Shown here: positions 14,301 to 23,697 of the stretch, one piece after another
How the letters are laid out: every line of letters starts with the position of its first letter
Position numbering within the stretch: position 1 is the stretch's first letter
Assembly (NCBI GenBank): GCA_949152475.1
Contig: OX424567.1
Coordinates: 24,453,402 to 24,517,401, forward strand
Origin: Terebella lapidaria
Lineage: Eukaryota; Annelida; Polychaeta; Terebellida; Terebellidae
Length of the DNA: 64,000 nucleotides
Direction: 5' to 3'
Notes under the pieces: model-generated
What the model was told of the DNA's origin: nothing
Database searches by the model: none
The model's input: only the letters and a program-made list of their open reading frames with translations
Position numbers and translations under genes: made by a program

Positions 14301-14994
14301 CGAGGGAAGAAGGACATGGTAGACGAGATGGAGGCCCTACCTCAACGTCGCCTCAGTCCCTCACAGTTCATGGGCATGCGTGGCAAGCGACCCACGCCAC
14401 CAGAGGGATTCATGGGATTCCGTGGGAAAAGACTGGAGTCCCTCCTCGACGACTTGGAGGCAGACGCACCGAGATCCTCGCAGCGAACCAAGCGTCAGAT
14501 CCCAAAGGGTTTCGTTGTCATCCGAGGCAAGCGACAGCCGCCGGCGGGCTTCCTAGGCCTACGGGGCAAGAAATCTTCACTCTTGGACCTTTATGGGATT
14601 CCGGATAAGAAGTATAGCCTCCCTTATGGTTTCCAAGGAGCTAGGGGCAAGCGGTTCATGGGACTGGGTAAGAAAGCAGTACCGCTTGGGTTTCTGGGAT
14701 CGAGAGGCAAGCGACCGAGTCCTGGGGACGGGCTAGAAGCCTTCTCGGGTCCACTTGATGGCTTCCATGGCGAAAACTGGATAAGTCAAGATAGTGGACA
14801 CGACAGTGACGAATCTGCATATTTAGAAGGTGAACGTCTATTTAGGTTCAGATATATATTAAATTTTTCGACTTGAATTTAGATATCACATTTCCAGTGC
14901 TTTCAAATGGATGATAGCTTTTTTTATGCCAACTGTTGCAGGGTTATTCCACAAGCGTCAGCTGGGAGCAGGCTTTATACCAATGAGAGGATGA
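2118..14994 (+). CDS. TK: Tachykinin (FxGxR-amide) neuropeptide precursor, three exons
   Basis: Join 2118-2300, 14238-14829, 14942-14994, giving a 275-residue secretory precursor. All junctions are GT-AG and phases agree (intron 1 phase 0, intron 2 phase 1). A signal peptide (residues 1 to about 31) is followed by an acidic propeptide and nine amidation-ready peptides. Eight end in Arg-Gly: LSPSSFSLAR, LSPSQFMGMR, PTPPEGFMGFR, QIPKGFVVIR, QPPAGFLGLR, YSLPYGFQGAR, AVPLGFLGSR and QLGAGFIPMR. The ninth is a tetrapeptide, FMGL. All are bounded by KR, KK or RR, except that the last ends at Gly-stop. Known for the family: protostome tachykinins end FxGxR-amide and act on neurokinin-like GPCRs; prohormone convertases cut at dibasic sites and PAM converts the Gly to amide. 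Three peptides starting with Gln may become pyroglutamate. Family assignment is secure; the exact mature peptides are inferred. Confidence 0.93.
2985..3195 (+). repeat. Single copy of the 61-codon dispersed repeat
   Basis: About 200 bases closely matching the core of the 364 bp tandem units at 45432-46830. The shared reading frame (…CTVETTTFNTLSAP…) is open in this copy too. It shows that the sequence also occurs as an isolated copy more than 40 kb from the tandem cluster, here inside the first intron of the tachykinin gene. No terminal repeats were seen. Confidence 0.75.
5980..6150 (+). repeat. Imperfect ~95 bp tandem duplication
   Basis: Two adjacent similar blocks share GTGTGTTATTGGCAA (near 6005 and 6100) and a flanking pattern 'ttgactactgacatcat' / 'tttactattgatatcat'. 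They lie in an open frame (5957-6193) that has no recognisable domain, so I treat this as intronic repeat rather than a gene. Confidence 0.5.
6218..6769. mobile_element. MITE-like element with 'TACTGTAAACCCCTTTAATT' ends
   Basis: The left end reads GTACTGTAAACCCCTTAATT followed by TTCGCGGCC; the right end is its inverse, GGCCGCGAAATTAAAGGGG then TTTACAGTAC. The inverted repeats extend about 40 bases and hold several GCG/CGCG words; a second inner copy (AAAACGCGAA...CGGCCGC) lies at 6683-6735. The element is about 550 bases with no coding capacity, so it is non-autonomous. A TA target duplication fits, but the palindromic GTAC ends leave the exact boundary open. Confidence 0.8.
10945..10970 (-). 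other. C-rich tract; G-quadruplex-prone on the - strand
   Basis: A run of 11 C, then TCCCC, TCCCC and GTCCC. Read on the - strand this gives at least four G-tracts of three or more separated by one or two bases, the classical G-quadruplex pattern (i-motif on the + strand). It lies in intron 1 of the tachykinin gene. Function is unknown; it may be only a low-complexity tract. Confidence 0.6.
14238..14829 (+). CDS. TK: Tachykinin exon 2: eight amidated peptides
   Basis: Encodes residues 62-258 plus the first base of codon 259. Order: MFSEDDSGFEKR spacer; LSPSSFSLAR (74-83); acidic spacer; LSPSQFMGMR (100-109); PTPPEGFMGFR (113-123); acidic spacer 127-147; QIPKGFVVIR (148-157); QPPAGFLGLR (161-170); spacer 174-186; YSLPYGFQGAR (187-197); FMGL (201-204); AVPLGFLGSR (208-217); then a long acidic, Ser/Gly-rich spacer 221-259. 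Each peptide is followed by GKR or GKK. The exon is clearly more GC-rich than its surroundings. The open frame continues 16 codons past the donor to a stop, so intron-2 retention would yield a precursor lacking the last peptide. Confidence 0.92.
14830..14941 (+). other. Intron 2 of the tachykinin gene (112 bp)
   Basis: Very short intron, GAAG|GTGAAC to CTGTTGCAG|GG, with a T-rich tract before the acceptor. It is phase 1; splicing joins G|GG and keeps the frame open into LFHKR. The donor, acceptor and frame agreement are seen directly. Confidence 0.85.
14942..14994 (+). CDS. TK: Tachykinin exon 3: terminal peptide QLGAGFIPMR-Gly
   Basis: Fifty bases of coding plus TGA (14992-14994). It encodes LFHKR followed by QLGAGFIPMRG and stop. 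KR gives the N-terminal cleavage and the final Gly is the amide donor, so no C-terminal dibasic site is needed. The Gly-to-Pro change in FxGxR gives FxPMR, an ending reported for some molluscan tachykinins. Support for the exon is the matching phase, a good acceptor, and a perfect processing layout in only 16 codons. Confidence 0.88.
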
Positions 14995-16085
14995 TCCTCC
15001 ATTGGTGTGACGTCACGATCATCTGACACCCTCCTCTGTGAGTATGATGCATTATCCATTCAACATTTCATCTAAACCAAGAAAAAACTGCGGTGGAAAG
15101 CAACACTTTAGGCATATATTGATCGAGTAGTCCTATCTCATTGAGGTACAAGATCGTAGGCGTATATAATAGTATATCCCGTTGTTTTGGTGTTAGTACT
15201 TTTATTATATTATTCATTTTAATGTTGACGTTAGTTTGTTCAAACAGTAGTAATGTATTTCCTGATTATGCAGTATGCACGCATAATATGATTCATATAA
15301 TTTCAACTATAATACAATACAGTTTGTGTAAAGACATACATTTGCACTATAGCTGGGCCTAGTTCGCCCCCGGCATTACCAGGCGAATTTAACGAGGCTA
15401 CTGTCGCCTTCATATCAACGAATGTACAGACGCCGTGGTGTGGCTGCATCTTGAATATAACGATAGCGCACAAACGCAGTGCAATGGTGTGAATGCATTT
15501 TGAGTGAACGTGTAGGAGCACATCCGGATTGAGTTCTTTTATTGGTCCTGTCTTTTCAGGATGACCACTGGTGACGTTCTCGTTTTGAAAGGAAGGCCGA
15601 ATAATCTCCGTTATACGTCAACACAATACCTGGAATTCACCTCAGTTGTTCTACTCATTGATTTATCATATTCGTTCTGTGATCAGTCTATCTGTATGAT
15701 GCATCAGTTATGTGTTACTTTTCGAGTTTAACACAGTTGTTTGAGAAAACTTCTCAACATTATATTTTAGGCATGAAGGTACACAATTACGCGAAAGTAT
15801 TGATAAAGGATTACAATGGATTTTGTAACATTCTTATGAATTTAGAGTGAAGCGAAGCGGAGAGAAATGAGTTCCCTAAAGTCATTTCATACAATGTACC
15901 TATTCAGTTATAATATGGACAAAATGCTTATCTATGCTGAAAACTCTGAGTGACATATTCTGGTGTTAAGCAGATACATGAAATGGAGGCATTTCTGTAT
16001 TCAACCCTCACAAACGGGGGTTCAAAGGATGCCCAGATATATTACAATTTATCCCATGCCTACATTAAAACTTGACACACACATT
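14995..16085 (+). other. 3' region of the tachykinin gene; no AATAAA in the first kilobase
   Basis: No AATAAA is present between the stop codon and 16085. The first ATTAAA variant is at 16064-16069, and the first AATAAA (16233-16238) lies inside the tandem repeat that follows. The 3' end of the transcript therefore cannot be fixed. The interval otherwise holds short open frames without domains. Confidence 0.5.
15008..15015. promoter_or_regulatory. Perfect CRE palindrome TGACGTCA
   Basis: A full cAMP-response element lies 14 bases after the tachykinin stop codon. CREB sites are common in neuropeptide genes but are usually upstream. Here it would be in the 3' UTR, so activity is uncertain. The motif itself is exact. 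Confidence 0.4.
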
Positions 16086-17510
16086 GATTACGTTTTCTGC
16101 TACATGTGAGTACAACAATGCAAAGCTCAACTAATGCGAGTGGTTGTGGGTCTACTTGCAATGATGGAGTTTTACGATTGATCATCGTTTTACATGTATT
16201 ACACTAAAATATAGTTTTTAATACCTAGCTTCAATAAAGAACACTCGTGCGGCTTCGACTGAAGGACTTTAGACTAATCATAACATAAGGAACAAGAATA
16301 TGTATAATTGATTTCCATCATTTTATTTGCCACTCGAGTAAACCGACACTTTACCGGCAAAAAGTGTGTTCGTGTTTGTGGAATATTATTTTTGTTTATA
16401 ATGTTCCTGGAAATAAATGAGAGTTGTTGACAAAGGCGCAATTGTAATTCTTCGTTCACATATTTACATACATATATTTTTTCGAAAATTCTTTATGTGA
16501 ATGAGCTGGATTCGCAACAGAAACCATTGAAAATTATTTTTGTAGCATATTGTGACGTTATATTCTTTACACAAAGCTTATGCTTATCGTATCGGATTTC
16601 TACTAAAGCAATACTAACGTTCGTTTAAAGTTGTAGCAAGGATCGTCTATATTATAGAGGATCCTTGGTTGTAGTCTGTACGTAGTGTATATTATGCTGT
16701 TATGAAAAACGTTATCATTTGATGAAGAAAATGACTAAAAAAGGAATTGAACTGAATACACGACGATCATATCGATATCCACCTCATGACAACAGTGTTA
16801 CAAAAGTTCGATACACTGTACTCTGACGACAATACAGATGAAAATTACTTTGGCCTGATATATCAATTTTTCACACTATGATAAAGTGCGGAATCGCACG
16901 TTTCTCTGTCGTTTATGTTTTGTTAGAATCAAAGGAATATGGTAACATGAACACAAACCACCATTGAAGGAAGCACGGAAATTGAATATCAATTTGTTGT
17001 GACACATGTTATGTCATTTTGTGGACGTTAATCGATAACAGAAGGACGGCAATTGGTGTAATATTGTTCTGGCTATATACATGTAATTGAGTGTTTATTA
17101 TGGACTCGCCGTGCACACGATATGCTTGAAATAATGCTAATATGTAGAGTGCACAACCTCTTCACAATAGGACATTCAGAATATAACTAATCAAACATAA
17201 AACTTATATATATCACAAATTCGAGACGTTGAAGGTATTTCCTATCAACTTTGCGTGCTATGCATCCCTGAATACGAATCATTGTCGTGATTTTCATCTC
17301 ATATAGCGATAAATGTACCACTAAAATTTACGTCTGAAACAATTCAATGATGCAATCGATCTTTATATTGGAGATCTAGTCTGCAAAATGAGTGTGGAAT
17401 ACCTATTTGTGTCTACACAATCATGTATCGTATGGAGTATAAATTGTGTGCGGCGTACATTTGAGTAGAGATGAGTAACAGAGATGATTCATAAAATAAA
17501 GTCACTGCAT
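16086..17510 (+). repeat. 1.43 kb tandem repeat, copy 1 (1425 bp)
   Basis: Begins GATTACGTTTTCTGCTACAT and ends ...AAAGTCACTGCAT. It is almost identical to copies 2 and 3: a 2-base deletion near 16130 and a few substitutions are the only differences I see. A 61-codon frame on the - strand (16274-16459) is identical in all three copies but resembles no known protein. AT-rich, no terminal inverted repeats. Confidence 0.93.
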
Positions 17511-18937
17511 GATTACGTTTTCTGCTACATGTGAGTACAACAATGCAAAGCTCAACACTAATGCGAGTGGTTGTGGGTCTACTTGCAATGATGGAGTTTT
17601 ACGATTGATCATCGTTTTACATGTATTACACTAAAATATAGTTTTTAATACCTAGCTTCAATAAAGAACACTCGTGCGGCTTCGACTGAAGGACTTTAGA
17701 CTAATCATAACATAAGGAACAAGAATATGTATAATTGATTTCCATCATTTTATTTGCCACTCGAGTAAACCGACACTTTACCGGCAAAAAGTGTGTTCGT
17801 GTTTGTGGAATATTATTTTTGTTTATAATGTTCCTGGAAATAAATGAGAGTTGTTGACAAAGGCGCAATTGTAATTCTTCGTTCACATATTTACATACAT
17901 ATATTTTTTCGAAAATTCTTTATGTGAATGAGCTGGATTCGCAACAGAAACCATTGAAAATTATTTTTGTAGCATATTGTGACGTTATATTCTTTACACA
18001 AAGCTTATGCTTATCGTATCGGATTTCTACTAAAGCAATACTAACGTTCGTTTAAAGTTGTAGCAAGGATCGTCTATATTATAGAGGATCCTTGGTTGTA
18101 GTCTGTACGTAGTGTATATTATGCTGTTATGAAAAACGTTATCATTTGATGAAGAAAATGACTCAAAAAGGAATTGAACTGAATACACGACGATCATATC
18201 GATATCCACCTCATGACAACAGTGTTACAAAAGTTCGATACACTGTACTCTGACGACAATACAGATGAAAATTACTTTGGCCTGATATATCAATTTTTCA
18301 CACTATGATAAAGTGCGGAATCGCACGTTTCTCTGTCGTTTATGTTTTGTTAGAATCAAAGGAATATGGTAACATGAACACAAACCACCATTGAAGGAAG
18401 CACGGAAATTGAATATCAATTTGTTGTGACACATGTTATGTCATTTTGTGGACGTTAATCGATAACAGAAGGACGGCAATTGGTGTAATATTGTTCTGGC
18501 TATATACATGTAATTGAGTGTTTATTATGGACTCGCCGTGCACACGATATGCTTGAAATAATGCTAATATGTAGAGTGCACAACCTCTTCACAATAGGAC
18601 ATTCAGAATATAACTAATCAAACATAAAACTTATATATATCACAAATTCGAGACGTTGAAGGTATTTCCTATCAACTTTGCGTGCTATGCATCCCTGAAT
18701 ACGAATCATTGTCGTGATTTTCATCTCATATAGCGATAAATGTACCACTAAAATTTACGTCTGAAACAATTCAATGATGCAATCGATCTTTATATTGGAG
18801 ATCTAGTCTGCAAAATGAGTGTGGAATACCTATTTGTGTCTACACAATCATGTATCGTATGGAGTATAAATTGTGTGCGGCGTACATTTGAGTAGAGATG
18901 AGTAACAGAGATGATTCATAAAATAAAGTCACTGCAT
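17511..18937 (+). repeat. 1.43 kb tandem repeat, copy 2 (1427 bp)
   Basis: Head-to-tail with copies 1 and 3, same start and end words. One visible difference is ACTCAAAAAGG where copies 1 and 3 read ACTAAAAAAGG. Near-identity implies recent amplification or ongoing homogenisation by unequal exchange. Confidence 0.93.
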
Positions 18938-20422
18938 GATTACGTTTTCTGCTACATGTGAGTACAACAATGCAAAGCTCAACACTAATGCGAGTGATTG
19001 TGGGTCTACTTGCAATGATGGAGTTTTACGATTGATCATCGTTTTACATGTATTACACTAAAATATAGTTTTTAATACCTAGCTTCAATAAAGAACACTC
19101 GTGCGGCTTCGACTGAAGGACTTTAGACTAATCATAACATAAGGAACAAGAATATGTATAATTGATTTCCATCATTTTATTTGCCACTCGAGTAAACCGA
19201 CACTTTACCGGCAAAAAGTGTGTTCGTGTTTGTGGAATATTATTTTTGTTTATAATGTTCCTGGAAATAAATGAGAGTTGTTGACAAAGGCGCAATTGTA
19301 ATTCTTCGTTCACATATTTACATACATATATTTTTTCGAAAATTCTTTATGTGAATGAGCTGGATTCGCAACAGAAACCATTGAAAATTATTTTTGTAGC
19401 ATATTGTGACGTTATATTCTTTACACAAAGCTTATGCTTATCGTATCGGATTTCTACTAAAGCAATACTAACGTTCGTTTAAAGTTGTAGCAAGGATCGT
19501 CTATATTATAGAGGATCCTTGGTTGTAGTCTGTACGTAGTGTATATTATGCTGTTATGAAAAACGTTATCATTTGATGAAGAAAATGACTAAAAAAGGAA
19601 TTGAACTGAATACACGACGATCATATCGATATCCACCTCATGACCACGCTGGGAAAGGCGATCTCCAGAATCTGAGGCTGAACGCCGGAATTGGAGTTTG
19701 AACGCCCGAATCTGAGGAAATGGCACAAAGAAAGCAAAACATTGTGAGTAGCTCCTATGATTTTGGGTGAAAACTGTATTTCATAACGATTATTGGCATA
19801 AAAGAGTGTGTCCATAGAGCATGCGAACATATATGACTTTCAGGAATAAGCAAGATTGGTATGAGAATGCACAGACCAAGCAGTAAACTGGGACACAAAA
19901 TAGCGGGTCAATATCCGTATGCAAACGAAGTGCGAAGTTGTAACCAAATTTGACATTTCCAAGGGATATGTGGCAAAACACACATGTTTCACGCACAGAA
20001 ATAGTTACTAGTTAACCTATTACTACAACAGAGACATTAGTATGTACACATCATCTGATAAAACACGATTTATGAGCACATTTCGATTTGACAGCTGCAA
20101 CTCCATGTGTATTGAGGACGGCAATTCCATGATTCCCAATAATGAGGTAGAATTGGGTGGCTAGCTTGTAAACAGTTGAAAAAAAATGTTGAATTTAGGT
20201 TTGCATTCCGCAACAGTTTGATAGATCTAGGGACCTACTCTGGTATTATTTGGTTGAACGCATGTGTTTATTCAGAATTTACTGCGCATATCATGGACAC
20301 CAATATTATTACCGTATGCAATCATAATTTTGCTGGTTGTATTGATAGTGTGAGACAAATATGTTCATCAATAAATCGTATCTGTCTACTAGTATACTTT
20401 TCTCTGGTTGACACCTGCATAA

Positions 20423-20435
20423 CCCCCCCCCCCCC
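20423..20435. repeat. Poly-C run of 13
   Basis: An uninterrupted run of 13 C within the 4.7 kb insertion. Low-complexity; length may vary between individuals or be misread in assembly. Confidence 0.6.
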
Positions 20436-21134
20436 ATGCAGCGATACTTGTATGAGGACATACTTGAGGAATGACAAAATACAGGTGTATATGAATCCAT
20501 TCTCATGGTCCAATTTGAGCGCTAATTGGCAGGGTTAAATACTTGATTTAGGCATGAAAACTTGTAGCAGACGTGGGAAATTTATTTAGGTAAAAAAAAT
20601 GTTCGTGTCACACCTACATGTTCGTGCCTAAATTATTCCGGTATATTATGGAATTTGAGCTTCGCACATATATGATTATGTGCAATGTGACAGTTGCTTT
20701 GGAGATGGTATCCCAAAAATCTAAATATAATTTCTTGTTGCCATATCAGCTGTAGTTTTTCATTTATTTTTCATGGACATGCAGTGCTCATGAATTTCAG
20801 ACTCACTAATATGGTCAATTTTTGTTTTAAAATTTCAAATGAATCTGCAGGGTACCTGCGAATTATGGCAGAGTGTTAATTACTTACTGAATATCGTGGT
20901 ATATGTTGTGTGTGTGTAGAGATTACCACGTACATATCAATTGCGCAAAAAATATCAATATGCATATTCCTGTTGCAAACTTCTGTTCTTTTAAAACCAT
21001 TTATAGTGCTTTCAAGCCTTCCGTTTGGCTCTGGAAGACACTAACCAGCTTCATAACAAAATTTAAACCTATCTAAAATGTCCTACAATGGATCTATATC
21101 GCGGTAGAATGAAGAACATTATACACTTTCTTTC

Positions 21135-23697
21135 TATGGAGCGTTTTTAGGGTCAATATTCATTGACATGCATTGTAGATTTTCTTGTTGTGAATTATTA
21201 TTTCAATCGCAAAATTCTTTATTCCACATTACTATTTCTAAACTTTCTGTGTCGAATTTACATATTCTTACTGCATAGTTCTAATTTCCATCTCCTTACT
21301 GCTTATTTCCAAGTTCTCACTGGTACTTTCTCAAGTCTTGATTAATCATGCCAAATTCTAACACCTTTGTTCATGCAAACTATTAAAAAACAAATCGCAT
21401 CTGGCACAATGCATATAGGACTTAGCACATTTCACTTAGAATAAAGCACATCGCACGAAGAACAAAGCACAACGAATGAAGCATTTCATGTGCCAAAATT
21501 ACTACTGCACTATTATGACGACAGACGGCGCTGCGGGTCGAGTGGCCACATTGGGAATGAGAAACTGAAGACTCCCGGATGAAGGAAAGACCTTGCTTTG
21601 ATGGACCGCTTGTCCGGTGCTGTATTTTTAGCTTACCGGCCCATGGCCCGATAACTTGATTGAATCGAAGAAAACTTCTAGGGTTTAGGGGCTTGAAAAA
21701 GCTAAAGATAGCCCCTAAACTCACTTTTTATCAGCAGACGTGTATTTAGGGGATTAAATTGGGGATGAGGGGCTCACACGGGAGAGGAAATTTAATATGG
21801 TGAAATCCCTTTAACCTAAGAATTTGGTACGTTCGTCCGTCGTCCGTCCGGCAAATAACTTTTTGTGCTGAAATTTACTAAATCATTCCTTGGGCTAATA
21901 CCCTGAAACTACTTTTGTTTTTTCGTTTTTTTTTATTCAATCCTTTTTGCCGATTGGCAGCCATTTTATATGAAAAGTGGCTAATTTTGGACTTTGATGG
22001 CCTTTTTCTCGAAAACTGTCTAATCAGTTTGAGATTTTTGTTTCAAGGGAGACTTGAATCGCCACTCTGCGTGTGGCAGCCATTTTGATTTTTTGACGTG
22101 TCTGTGAAAAAAAAATTGTCCCAAATCGAGCCACTATTCGTTCTGAGCCATTTCCAGCAATTTTCTTTTTTGGCCATTGGAAAATTTTTGGGACATTTGG
22201 GGGAATATTTTTGAGGAAATTTCACCCAATCATCTTCCAAAATGGGAGCTTTGCGGGAGTAAACTCCTAGAACTTTTCAAGATAGAGCCTAAGTATTGGC
22301 ACATTCAAATGGGAAATCATATATTGCGGTTTGAATGATGGATGACCTTGAATTTGACCTTGAATGACTTTGGAAAGTCAAAACGACCTTATTTTGTCGA
22401 AAGAAACGATGATTTTTGTCTTTGGCTGCCATTTTTTCAAAAACTATTGACAATTTTCCTCAAAATGCATGAGATTCTCCCTATGTACCTCTGTGATGTG
22501 TATAAGTTTTGTTGCCTTTGAATTGACGGTCTGTGAATATAGGCCTATGTCACTATCGGAAAGAACCTTTCAAGATGTAACTTGATTTCGTATTATATTC
22601 CATACAAGAAATGTGTCTTTGGCAACATTTACGAACATGTTTTGACAACAGGTTTGAAGATCAGTGTAACAATTTATATTTGGGAAAATCAATACCTTGT
22701 GTAATTCTCATGATATGCCGGTAAGCTGCAGCACCCTTGGTGCTACATTGTCTCTTTATGTGGCAAACAGGTAAATAGATATATATGTTAAATCCAATAC
22801 AACTACCGTAGCGTAGTTGGACTGGTGCCAAATTAACGGCATGAAGAAATTATGATCGGAGAGATCATCATATTTAGCCTTGAAGGAGATAGCCATCAGT
22901 TCCTGAATTTTTTTTCACATCTCAATTATCACTGTCCGATCTCAAGTTATTACCATTTTTGTGTGTTAATTTCAGGCCTATGTCATGATAATATCTGCAC
23001 CTAACTAGCAACAGCTAGTGTATTACATTACAATGAGTATTCATGACGTCACATTGAAAATTTATTTAGAAATAGAAATCTTAATAATAGGCTCATACTA
23101 ATCATCTCTCACTATTCTTTTATTCACAGGGAAGATTGCGGGAATTCATTGGGGCCTGTGCTCAGCTGAGTGTGGCACCTGTTGGTCGCGCCAAAAATTG
23201 ACGTGTCCAATGAAGGGAGGTCTTAGTTTCTCATACATCATGTGGCTACGCGCGGCCAGCGCCTCCTGTCGTCATAATGTTGCAGTAGTAATTTTGTCCC
23301 CAACAATTACTACTGTATCATTATGACGACAGGCGGCGCTAACCGCCGAGTGCTTCATTCGTTGTTCTTTGTTCATCATGCGATATGCTATATTCTAAAT
23401 GCAATTTGTTAAGTTCCATATGCATTGTGTCAGATGCGAATTTTTTTTGTTAGTTTGCATGGACAAAGGTGCTAGAATTTGACATGATGAATTAAGCATT
23501 GAGAAAGTACCAGTAAGGACTTGGAAGTAAGCAGCAAGGAGATGGAAGTTAGAACTATGCAATAAGAATATGTAAATTCTACACAGAAAGTTTAGAAACA
23601 GTAATGTGGAATACAGAATTTTGCGGTTGAAACAATCATTCACAACAAGAAAATCTACAATGCATGTCAATGAATATTGACCCTAAAAACGCTACAT
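21135..23697. mobile_element. Nested fold-back element with ~450 bp inverted arms
   Basis: The left arm (about 21135-21590) and right arm (about 23205-23697) are imperfect inverted copies: both encode the same nonsense frame (21163-21345 on +, 23395-23670 on -) and both end in a GC-richer module 'ATTATGACGACAG(A/G)CGGCGCT'. In the right arm this module is doubled as a small palindrome around 23275-23345. A clear target duplication was not found. Between the arms lies an 'AGCTTACCGG' repeat. No coding capacity is recognised. Confidence 0.75.
21629..22746. repeat. 'AGCTTACCGG' dispersed repeat, copy A
   Basis: Starts TAGCTTACCGGCCC and ends GCCGGTAAGCTGCAGCACCC followed by TTGGTGCTA, so the ends form a short inverted repeat. 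Internal landmarks are GTCCGTCGTCCGTCCGG, several 'GGCCATTTT' phrases, and runs of AATTTTGGACTTTG. Copy B at 52221-53155 shares the order. About 170 bases near 21655-21830 are absent from copy B and contain a small inverted repeat. This type of repeat is common in marine invertebrate genomes. Confidence 0.75.

Noticed and set aside
16274..19313. Identical 61-codon - strand frames at 16274, 17701 and 19128
   Set aside because: Identity simply reflects recent copying of the whole 1.43 kb unit; the diverged copy near 29870 does not keep the frame, so there is no sign of coding constraint.
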